Positions 1-5,135 of a stretch of DNA of 5,135 nt are shown here, piece after piece. The stretch is from Anaerolineae bacterium. Lineage in GTDB: Bacteria; Chloroflexota; Anaerolineae; B4-G1; DUEL01. Within the stretch, counting starts at the first letter, position 1. Every line of letters begins with the position of its first letter. The notes beneath the pieces are model-generated. The model was not told the DNA's origin, searched no databases, and was given only the letters and a program-made list of their open reading frames with translations. The stretch spans positions 1,008-6,142 of the forward strand of contig JAOZPF010000183.1 in assembly GCA_029932895.1 (NCBI GenBank), written 5' to 3'. A program made the position numbers and the translations under genes.

Positions 1-1
1 A

Positions 2-805
2 GAACAAAAGAACCGGCTGCAAGCGCTGGCGCGCGCCGAGGAGCGGGCGGCGATCGAGCAGGCCATGCGACGTCACTTTCTCGGCGAGGAGGAGCAAGAA
101 GAAGCACCGCCACCCGCGCCGGAGGCATCGCGCGAATGGGGCTGCCTGCTGCTGCCGCTGACGCTCCTCCGCTCCCTCCTGCCCCCAACCTGGCACGTGG
201 AGGGAACGACTGTGACGTGGCGCAAGCACTGGGTAGCGCTCATCCGCAAAGTGGGCATCCCGCTCCTGATTTTCGCCCTCATCACCGTTGTCACTTTGGT
301 CGCAGTCATTTCCCAAGACACGGGGAAGAGCTTCTACGCGCTGGTAGTAATTCTCTACGCCATCGCCTCGTTCGTCCTGGTTCCCTGGCTGCTGTGGCAG
401 TTCGAGGATTGGCAAAATGACTTTTATCAAGTGACGGCAACTCGCATCATCCACGTCGAGCGGCTGCCGTTCTTCCTCCGCGAGACACGGCGGGAGGCCA
501 ACCTGGAGCAGATCACAAACGTCCGCTTTGAGCAATCCTTTTGGGGACGGATTCTGAACTATGGCAACGTGATCGTAGAGACAGCCGCTCCGGCAGGGAA
601 CTTTGACTTTGAGACAGCCAGCCGCCCACGCAAGGTCCAAAGCGAAGTGTTCGCCCACATCGACGCCGCCCGCCAGCGGAATCAGCAACAGGAAAGGGAC
701 CGCCGTCAAGCAGAGATGTTGGACTGGTTCAGCATCTATGATGAACTTCGACAGAACAAACCCCGTCCCCCGCAGGAGGGAGAGGGAAAGAAGGAGAAAG
801 GATAA
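2..805 (+). CDS. Membrane-anchored bacterial PH-domain protein, 5'-truncated by the window edge
   Basis: The first in-window ATG is at 65, but the frame is open and coding-like back to base 2 (helical, Glu/Arg/Ala-rich), so the gene probably begins upstream. Counting from ATG65 (246 residues): an acidic, proline-rich linker lies at about 7-22; two hydrophobic membrane spans at about 63-83 and 89-113; and a bPH2-type domain (YdbS/YdbT-like) at about 117-200. The domain shows the family pattern NDFYxVTxxRIIH, then LEQITNVRFEQSFWGRILNYGNVIVET. A charged helix (about 200-230) and a Lys/Glu-rich tail follow. The family is membrane-bound and its function is poorly defined; nothing here indicates a substrate. 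The 21 residues before ATG65 resemble the charged helix that ends the visible PH module, which suggests a second PH module upstream (inference). The stop overlaps the def start by one base, so the two genes are likely cotranscribed. Confidence 0.85.
   Translation, partial: EQKNRLQALARAEERAAIEQAMRRHFLGEEEQEEAPPPAPEASREWGCLLLPLTLLRSLLPPTWHVEGTTVTWRKHWVALIRKVGIPLLIFALITVVTLVAVISQDTGKSFYALVVILYAIASFVLVPWLLWQFEDWQNDFYQVTATRIIHVERLPFFLRETRREANLEQITNVRFEQSFWGRILNYGNVIVETAAPAGNFDFETASRPRKVQSEVFAHIDAARQRNQQQERDRRQAEMLDWFSIYDELRQNKPRPPQEGEGKKEKG
791..796 (+). promoter_or_regulatory. Shine-Dalgarno site of def
   Basis: AAGGAG lies 8 bases before the ATG at 805, inside the last codons of the PH-domain gene. 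This near-perfect anti-16S match fixes the def start and supports translation within a shared transcript. Confidence 0.85.
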
Positions 806-1350
806 TGGCACTGCGCCAGATCGTGTTCACCGACAACCCAATCCTGCGCGAAAAATCCCATCGCGTGCCCAAAATCGCCCCAGACATCAAGCGGTTGATC
901 GATGATATGTTCGAGACTATGCGGGAAAACAGTGGGGTCGGCCTCGCCGCGGTTCAGGTAGCCGTTCCCCTACGGGTCATTGTCGTCGAGATCCCGGAGG
1001 AGCTGGAGGACCCGGACGCGGGGACCTCGCTCGCCCTGGTCAATCCCGAGATCGCCCGCGCCTCCGCCGAGATGGAGGACGGCGTTGAGGGCTGTCTCTC
1101 TGTACCTGGCTGGGTCGGGACGGTGGAACGGCACCAGACCATCACTGTCAAGGGGATCGACCAACGGGGAAAAAAGGTCCGCCTGCGGGCCTCCCATTAC
1201 CTGGCCCGCGTGCTCCAGCACGAGATAGACCACCTCAACGGCGTGCTCTTTATCGACAAGGCCAGCGAGATCTGGCCCGTGGAAGAGGGGGAAGAGGAAA
1301 CAGCAGAGCTGGAATACACGGCGGGAGAGATCAGCGGGCTATTGGAATAG
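805..1350 (+). CDS. def: Peptide deformylase
   Basis: The enzyme removes the formyl group from the N-terminal methionine of nascent proteins in the cytoplasm and uses a bound metal, usually Fe2+. All three family motifs are present in the 181 residues: motif I GVGLAAVQV (44-52), motif II EGCLS (95-99) with metal-ligand Cys97, and motif III HEIDH (139-143) with ligands His139 and His143 and catalytic Glu140. Motif I has Val50 and Ala53 where many homologues have Pro and Gly; these positions vary in active enzymes. The length is normal for the family, with an acidic C-terminal extension (about 157-181) after the catalytic helix. The start is set by AAGGAG eight bases upstream and by the one-base overlap (TAATG) with the preceding gene. 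fmt, a common partner of def, does not follow; the next gene is convergent and its stop is only 32 bases away. No hairpin terminator is visible in that gap. Confidence 0.97.
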   Translation: MALRQIVFTDNPILREKSHRVPKIAPDIKRLIDDMFETMRENSGVGLAAVQVAVPLRVIVVEIPEELEDPDAGTSLALVNPEIARASAEMEDGVEGCLSVPGWVGTVERHQTITVKGIDQRGKKVRLRASHYLARVLQHEIDHLNGVLFIDKASEIWPVEEGEEETAELEYTAGEISGLLE

Positions 1351-1382
1351 GAGCACGCGGCGAGGGCGAACGGACGAGAAAC

Positions 1383-4052
1383 TCACCGACCTCCAACCCC
1401 AAAGAAAAGCATCAGAAGGACACGATACCACGGCAGGACGACGACTGGCTGGCTGATGCTGTCAACGTCCAGACTGTTGCTCGCCGTCAGCGTGACGGTG
1501 AACGTGCCCGGCGCCGTGTAGGTGTAGACGGGGCTCTCTTCCACCGAGACCCCCACCCCGTCCCCAAAGTCCCACTCGTAATCCATTGGCCTGGTGCCGA
1601 TGGTCAGGTTCTCAAACCGCACCGGCCGCCCCAGATAGACGGGGCTGTTGGTGGTGAACCCGGCCGCCGGCGCCTGGGGTATCGCACAGGACAGCCCACC
1701 GGCGGAGAGAACGATGTCATCGACGTGCCAACCATCCCTGGTGCCGTAACCATCCGTATGCAGGCGGAAGCGGATGCGCCCGTCGGACTGACCGTCCAAC
1801 TCGGGCAAGGATAGCACTTGGTGCGTCCAGGTGGTGTGACCCTCACCGCTGTAGGAAGCGACCCTCGTCCAACTGTTCCCCCCGTCAGCCGACACCTCCA
1901 CCAAAGCATAATCCCACCCATCCTCGAGGTCATAAATGTGCCAAAAGCTGAGGCTCGCATCCTGATAATCAGCGAGGTCAAGGGGAGGAGAGAGCAAGGC
2001 ATAATTCCAGTTGTTGCCGTAATTCCCCGCAGGGCTGTCGGCCCAAGAATGAATGGGGCTGTGAGATGATTCCGTGGTGATGGCCCAATTCCCTTCCACG
2101 GTCCAGCCCACGTTGCCTGACTCGACATGGTCGGTAAAGACATCGCAGCGCGGGTAGAGATACCAATCTTGGTGCACCACCTGGTGATCACGAACAGAGA
2201 GACCGGTGACGCTGGAGATGGCATACCCGGCCGCCACGCTGCTCACGGCATAGGTGCCACTCATCACTGTCATACTGTAGTAACCACTGACGGGGTCCGC
2301 AATGGTCCAGAAATCACCCGCCGTAACGGTGGCCCCCAGGGGGGCATACGTGCTCACGTCGCGGACCCGCCCCTCGATGACCGGAGAGACGCCGGGCTCA
2401 AGGACATAAAGGAAAATAGCACTGAATGGCCCCCAGTTGCCGTCCGCATCCCGGCCGCGCACAAAAAGGATGTGACGACCGAGCGACAGGCCGGTCGTAT
2501 CCAGCGTGGCCCCGACCTCCTCGGCGGGTTCGTCGAAAGCACCGTCCATCGCCGTCATCGGGTAGGAGATGGTCGTGGTGGTCGTGACCCAGACCGGCAC
2601 GTCCACATAGACCTCGGCCGCAGCGATAGCCTGACTGTGCTCGGCTCCCCGGTACCGCGTATCGTCGACCGTCGCCGTCAACCACACCGTGCCGTCCAGC
2701 ATCACCCCGGCTGGTGAAACGGACAGGTCGACCACGTCAGGCCCGCTGGGGGTCACGTAGGGCGTGCGGGCCACTTTGGCGGCGTAGAGGAATGCGCCCA
2801 GGTTCTCCTCCTCGATCTGCTCCAGGTCATCACAGGGCTGGAAAAAGGACTCGCCCAGCTCAAAGGTGTAGGCCGGAATGCCCAGCTCGCCGTAGGCCCA
2901 ATCGGTGGTGTCGCCGGTGGTGGGGTAGAGCTCGCTCGATCGCTCCGGCCTATACCTGTTGAAATAGGCGAGCTTGCGCCCCAAGGTCTGCATCTGCGAG
3001 CCATTGGGAGCCGCACCGCTCGTCCAGCCCCAGGGCCAGAGGACTAGGTTGCCATAAGAGTGAAGCGTGATCAGGAGGCCGGTGGCGTCATCAGGAGCGG
3101 GGGTGGTATCGTCAGCGGGCCGCTGGTCGGGGAAAAGACTGCGCACCAGATCATTGAGGGCATAGGTCTCTGGCTCCGACGCCGCCGCAGTCCCTTGATA
3201 GGTCTGCCCACAGGGGGACGTCCCCGCCCCACCCCAATGATATGGATTGTTCCGATTCAGGTCCACCCCATAATGATTGCTGCCAAAGGGATCGCAAAGG
3301 GTACAACTGCCCAGGCTGTCATTACGGTTCTTGCGCTGGTAGCAGCCCTGCTCCGCCAACTGTCGCCCATCAGGGTTGGCAGTGACCACCACATAAATCT
3401 CACGGTAATCCACCAGCCAGGTCGCGTCCGGGTCGACGCCATAGTTGTCCAACAGATAATTGACAAAGTACATTGCCGTCTCCGGCGTGGTCAGCTCGCG
3501 GGCGTGGATGTTGGCCATCAGGAAGAAACGGGGCTTGGGGCCGGGAATTCGCTCGTTGGTAATGCGCAATACCAGCAGGTCGTAGCCATCCAGCCCCTGC
3601 ACCTTGCGCCAGCTATCGCCATAGTCCACCAACTCGGTCAGGGTGGGATGGTCAGCCACGATCTGCGCCTGATCGGCGTATAACTGCTCCACGTCGCGGT
3701 AGCAAGGATAACCAGACGGCCCCAGGGCAGAGCGGTTGGTGCGTGCCACGTCCAGCTCCAGCCGGTATCCCTGCGCCTGCAACAGCGCCACATCCCGTCC
3801 ATCCAGCCCCAGGATAGCGTAACCAGCCCGCTGGTCAAGCTCCCAGATGTCGTAGCGGGCCGCCAGGTCGGCAAGCTGCTCACGCGTGCCATAGGTCACA
3901 CGGTAAACACCACCAGGCGGAAAGGACTGCGGGGGTGAGGCCCACGGGGGCAGAAGCTCATTATGCGGAGGCGGAGCCTGGGCCAGGACCGCCAGCCCCA
4001 GAGTGATCAAAACAAGGCATCCGGCTATCAGGGCATAGATGTAGAGTTTCAT
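1383..4052 (-). CDS. Secreted M14 zinc carboxypeptidase with Ig-like, jelly-roll and PKD modules
   Basis: This 889-residue protein is a predicted extracellular metallopeptidase that trims C-terminal residues or short peptides. Layout: signal peptide 1-26 (Lys2, long hydrophobic core, AQA cleavage site); propeptide-like region about 47-102; M14 catalytic domain about 115-430; Ig-like domain about 440-555; carboxypeptidase-regulatory-like beta domain about 558-632; MAM/immune-inhibitor-A-like jelly roll about 639-783; PKD domain about 798-872 with YEWDFGDG; and a short hydrophobic tail LLMLFFGVGG. Active-site residues are all visible: zinc ligands His183 and Glu186 (NIHARE), Arg230 (NPDGR), Asn266-Arg267 (DLNRN), zinc ligand His331 (LHSYG) and catalytic Glu398 (FELGE). 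The mature chain has eight cysteines; Cys636 and Cys789 bracket the jelly roll and may pair. A TTG start at 4124 is possible by reading frame, but the promoter lies over it, and ATG4052 starts the signal peptide exactly. No clear Shine-Dalgarno precedes the ATG. The exact substrate is unknown. Confidence 0.93.
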   Translation of the reverse strand: MKLYIYALIAGCLVLITLGLAVLAQAPPPHNELLPPWASPPQSFPPGGVYRVTYGTREQLADLAARYDIWELDQRAGYAILGLDGRDVALLQAQGYRLELDVARTNRSALGPSGYPCYRDVEQLYADQAQIVADHPTLTELVDYGDSWRKVQGLDGYDLLVLRITNERIPGPKPRFFLMANIHARELTTPETAMYFVNYLLDNYGVDPDATWLVDYREIYVVVTANPDGRQLAEQGCYQRKNRNDSLGSCTLCDPFGSNHYGVDLNRNNPYHWGGAGTSPCGQTYQGTAAASEPETYALNDLVRSLFPDQRPADDTTPAPDDATGLLITLHSYGNLVLWPWGWTSGAAPNGSQMQTLGRKLAYFNRYRPERSSELYPTTGDTTDWAYGELGIPAYTFELGESFFQPCDDLEQIEEENLGAFLYAAKVARTPYVTPSGPDVVDLSVSPAGVMLDGTVWLTATVDDTRYRGAEHSQAIAAAEVYVDVPVWVTTTTTISYPMTAMDGAFDEPAEEVGATLDTTGLSLGRHILFVRGRDADGNWGPFSAIFLYVLEPGVSPVIEGRVRDVSTYAPLGATVTAGDFWTIADPVSGYYSMTVMSGTYAVSSVAAGYAISSVTGLSVRDHQVVHQDWYLYPRCDVFTDHVESGNVGWTVEGNWAITTESSHSPIHSWADSPAGNYGNNWNYALLSPPLDLADYQDASLSFWHIYDLEDGWDYALVEVSADGGNSWTRVASYSGEGHTTWTHQVLSLPELDGQSDGRIRFRLHTDGYGTRDGWHVDDIVLSAGGLSCAIPQAPAAGFTTNSPVYLGRPVRFENLTIGTRPMDYEWDFGDGVGVSVEESPVYTYTAPGTFTVTLTASNSLDVDSISQPVVVLPWYRVLLMLFFGVGGR

Positions 4053-4055
4053 GGT

Positions 4056-4076
4056 GGTTTGGCAGGTGGGCAAACC
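4056..4076 (-). repeat. Short inverted repeat in the leader of the M14 gene
   Basis: GGTTTG and CAAACC (6-bp arms, 9-base loop) lie between the predicted transcription start and the ATG at 4052, ending three bases before the start codon. It could form a weak RNA hairpin beside the initiation site or be half-sites for a regulator. The arms are short and chance is possible. Confidence 0.4.
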
Positions 4077-4084
4077 GGTACGAG

Positions 4085-4120
4085 TTGGCGAGTTATAGCA
4101 CAGCCAGGAGAGAAAGTCAA
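4085..4120 (-). promoter_or_regulatory. Sigma70-type promoter of the M14 carboxypeptidase gene
   Basis: Read on the minus strand, -35 TTGACT (4120-4115) is followed by a 17-base spacer and -10 TATAAC (4097-4092). TGC directly precedes the -10, giving an extended -10. Each hexamer matches the consensus at five of six positions and the spacing is optimal. The start of transcription is expected at an A at 4086 or 4085, giving a leader of about 33 bases before ATG4052. The promoter is seen in sequence; its activity is inferred. Confidence 0.8.
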
Positions 4121-4127
4121 GCAAACG

Positions 4128-4164
4128 GAGCCTTTGGGCGATGACCGGCTAAAGTGTCCATTCC
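4128..4164. repeat. 37-bp degenerate palindromic repeat, copy 1
   Basis: It begins GAGCCTTTGGGCG and ends CATTCC, and matches the copy at 4193-4229 at 31 of 37 positions with a 65-bp period. It keeps the CTTT...AAAG arms but its inner palindrome has decayed. It lies eight bases upstream of the -35 box of the M14 promoter. Confidence 0.7.
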
Positions 4165-4182
4165 GGCTGAAGCTTCCATCCC
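4163..4182. repeat. Partial third copy of the repeat
   Basis: The 20 bases CCGGCTGAAGCTTCCATCCC match the second half of copy 1 (4145-4164) at 16 of 20 positions. The two overlap by two bases. It suggests that the spacer arose from repeated short units, not from a single duplication. Confidence 0.5.
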
Positions 4183-4192
4183 ATCAGGAGTC

Positions 4193-4229
4193 GAGCCTTC
4201 GGGCGGTGACCGGCTAAGGCCTCGATTCC
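4193..4229. repeat. 37-bp degenerate palindromic repeat, copy 2
   Basis: This is the better preserved copy. Its bases 4193-4223 form a nested imperfect palindrome: outer arms GAGCCTT and AAGGCCTC (one bulge) and inner arms CGGT and ACCG around a single G. It looks like a REP-type intergenic element. It could fold in RNA downstream of the copA fragment, but it has no following T tract, so it is not called a terminator. Confidence 0.6.
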
Positions 4230-4253
4230 ATAGATAACACCCCGCTCATCTCA

Positions 4254-4595
4254 CTATATCCGCACTCTGCGCAGCCGCAGGCTGTTGGTCACGACCGTCA
4301 CGCTGCTGAACGCCATCGCAAAGGCAGCCAGGACCGGGTGGAGCTGACGCAGGGCTTGAGGCATCCACGGAAACGGGTAAAGCACCCCGGCCGCCACCGG
4401 GATGAGGATGATGTTGTAGAAAAAGGCCCAGAACAGGTTCTGCTTGATCGTGCGCATCGTAGCCCGGCCGAGAGTCAGTGCCTGGGGGACCGCGCGCAGG
4501 TCGCCGCGCATCAGCGTCACGTCGGCGGTCTCCATCGCCACGTCGGTGCCGGTGCCCAGGGCGATACCCACATCCGCCTGGGCCAGAGCAGGGCC
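4254..4595 (-). pseudogene. copA: 3' fragment of a Cu+-exporting P-type ATPase (CopA), fused to msrA
   Basis: About 114 C-terminal residues of a P1B-1 ATPase, out of roughly 700-830 in a full protein. The fragment begins inside the GDGIND-A-PAL hinge motif (only DGPALAQADVG remains), then GTGTDVAMETADVTL of the P-domain end, and the last two membrane helices. These carry the P1B-1 copper signatures: Tyr-Asn in FFYNIILIP (codons 4418-4413) and MAFSS in the final helix. The metal-binding domain, actuator domain, CPC motif, DKTG phosphorylation site and ATP-binding region are all absent, so it cannot pump copper. The frame is intact to its TAG stop. It is joined in frame to the C-terminal part of MsrA at about 4595-4601. 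An ORF starting with GTG at 4745 spans both pieces but does not correspond to a normal gene. Confidence 0.88.
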
Positions 4596-5032
4596 GTCTC
4601 GGTAAAACGTCGTGAAGGGTGCCAGCTCGGTCACGATGGGATCATCCCAGGTCCCGGCTGCGCCAAGCTCCTCGATCATCTCCTCCGCCACCGCCCGCTG
4701 CTCCGGCGAGTGGTAGAAAATAACCGAGCGGTATTGCGTTCCCACGTCCGGCCCCTGCCGGTTCAGCGTAGTGGGTCATGGAGGGCGAAGAAGAACTCTA
4801 GGAGGTCGCGAAACGAGATGAGCGTCGGATCGAACGTGATACGGACCACTTCGGCGTGGCCTGTCGTGCCGCTGCAAACCTGTTGGTAGGAGGGGTGCGG
4901 TACCGTGCCGCCAGCGTAACCTGATTCGACCCGCGCGACGCCATTCAGAGCAGCAAAGGCGGCCTCCAGACACCAGAAACAGCCGCCGCCAAGGGTGGCT
5001 ACCTGCATACGATCTACCAGTGCCTGGTTCAT
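4596..5032 (-). pseudogene. msrA: Peptide methionine sulfoxide reductase MsrA, frameshifted and missing its C-terminus
   Basis: MsrA reduces methionine-S-sulfoxide in oxidised proteins. The N-terminal part (ATG 5032) has GGCFWC with catalytic Cys18 and a second Cys21 that may resolve, then SGYAGG, GHAEVV and FFALHDP. The frame then breaks at the C run at 4773-4775 and hits TGA at 4763. Restoring one C gives HDPTTLNRQGPDVGTQYRSV, the expected MsrA sequence, which continues through PIVTELAPFTTFY in the other frame. The protein then stops resembling MsrA at Arg (4601-4599): the expected AEDYHQ-type C-terminus, some 20-30 residues, is replaced by the CopA tail. The start is supported by a four-base ATGA overlap with the upstream csoR stop, indicating translational coupling; the only upstream purine-rich motif (GAGG) is 13 bases away. 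Inactive as read, unless the frameshift is a sequencing error. Confidence 0.87.
4773..4775 (-). other. Frameshift site in msrA (one C missing from a C run)
   Basis: The minus strand reads CATGACCCACTACGCTGA. One more C in the CCC run restores His-Asp-Pro-Thr-Thr-Leu-Asn-Arg-Gln, the conserved MsrA segment. A short homopolymer is a common place for both true slippage mutations and base-calling errors. Confidence 0.85.
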
Positions 5033-5135
5033 AGCTTTTGTGTCGCCTCGAAAACGTCCAATATCTCGCTGATGACCTGCTCCCGTTCAGCGGGGTCATC
5101 GCCGCGGATGGCCGTGGTCACGCAGGTGTGAAGGT
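5029..5135 (-). CDS. csoR: CsoR-family (DUF156) copper-sensing repressor, C-terminal end only
   Basis: Only the last 34 codons and two bases of another codon are inside the window. The residues begin LHTCVTTAIRGDDP and end FEATQKL, matching the end of the second helix and the third helix of the CsoR/RcnR/FrmR family. The Cys fits the third ligand of CsoR (Cys65 in the M. tuberculosis protein). The cut codon at the edge ends in AC, so it may be the paired His (CAC), giving the CsoR spacing His-x3-Cys; its first base is outside the window. In this family apo-protein represses the operon and Cu+ binding releases it. The stop TGA overlaps the msrA ATG (ATGA). The copA remnant downstream supports copper over nickel or formaldehyde as the signal. 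Confidence 0.75.
   Translation of the reverse strand, partial: LHTCVTTAIRGDDPAEREQVISEILDVFEATQKL

Noticed and set aside
1351..1382. Bidirectional terminator between def and the peptidase gene
   Set aside because: The 32-base gap holds no stable inverted repeat and no T tract on either strand.
2127..3683. Long plus-strand ORFs opposite the peptidase (2127-2717, 3060-3683)
   Set aside because: They are antisense shadows of a GC-rich gene with full domain support and show no recognisable family.
4017..4052. Lipoprotein signal (LIAGC) in the M14 peptidase
   Set aside because: The Cys is at residue 12, too early, and the hydrophobic core continues past it to a good AQA cleavage site.
4128..4229. 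CRISPR array (two 37-bp repeats with a 28-bp spacer)
   Set aside because: Only two copies, six mismatches between them, and the spacer itself contains a partial copy of the repeat. No cas genes are in the window.
4254..4745. A free-standing gene of 163 codons starting with GTG at 4745
   Set aside because: Its first 49 codons are the internal part of MsrA and the rest is the CopA tail; the GTG is an ordinary Val codon of MsrA.
4763..4780. Programmed ribosomal frameshift in msrA
   Set aside because: MsrA genes are not known to use one, there is no canonical slippery heptamer, and the C-terminus is broken anyway.
4338..4889. Plus-strand ORF of 183 codons opposite msrA and copA
   Set aside because: Its opposite strand carries clear MsrA and CopA motifs across the whole stretch; the translation is His/Arg-rich without a domain.

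Overview
This is a GC-rich bacterial window with two blocks of genes that converge near position 1365. No rRNA or tRNA is present, so the taxon is inferred only. The membrane PH-domain protein, the long secreted M14 peptidase with stacked Ig-like, jelly-roll and PKD modules, and the degenerate palindromic spacer repeats would all fit a Chloroflexota (Anaerolineae-like) genome. This assignment is a moderate-confidence impression, not a proof.

Left block, plus strand (1-1350): the 3' part of a membrane protein with a bacterial PH (bPH2/YdbS-like) domain, whose reading frame is still open at the left edge. It is followed by a complete peptide deformylase gene (def). The stop and start codons share one base (TAATG) and a strong Shine-Dalgarno precedes def, so the two are almost certainly one operon.

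Middle, minus strand (4120 down to 1383): one large gene for a secreted zinc carboxypeptidase of family M14. It has a well-formed sigma70-type promoter of its own (-35 TTGACT, 17-bp spacer, extended -10 TATAAC). The promoter lies inside the longest possible reading frame, so the true start is the internal ATG at 4052, which begins a clean signal peptide.

Spacer (4125-4253): no gene. It holds two diverged 37-bp direct repeats, with a third partial copy between them, built around an imperfect palindrome.

Right block, minus strand (5135 down to 4254): the remains of a copper-response operon. The C-terminal end of a CsoR-family repressor overlaps the start of msrA (methionine sulfoxide reductase A) by four bases (ATGA). 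msrA carries a one-base frameshift and then runs, in frame and without its last 20-30 codons, into the last ~115 codons of a Cu+ P-type ATPase (copA). The simplest reading is a csoR-msrA-copA operon in which a deletion of about 2 kb joined msrA to the copA tail. A chimeric or error-containing assembly is the main alternative. This junction is the most interesting point of the window.
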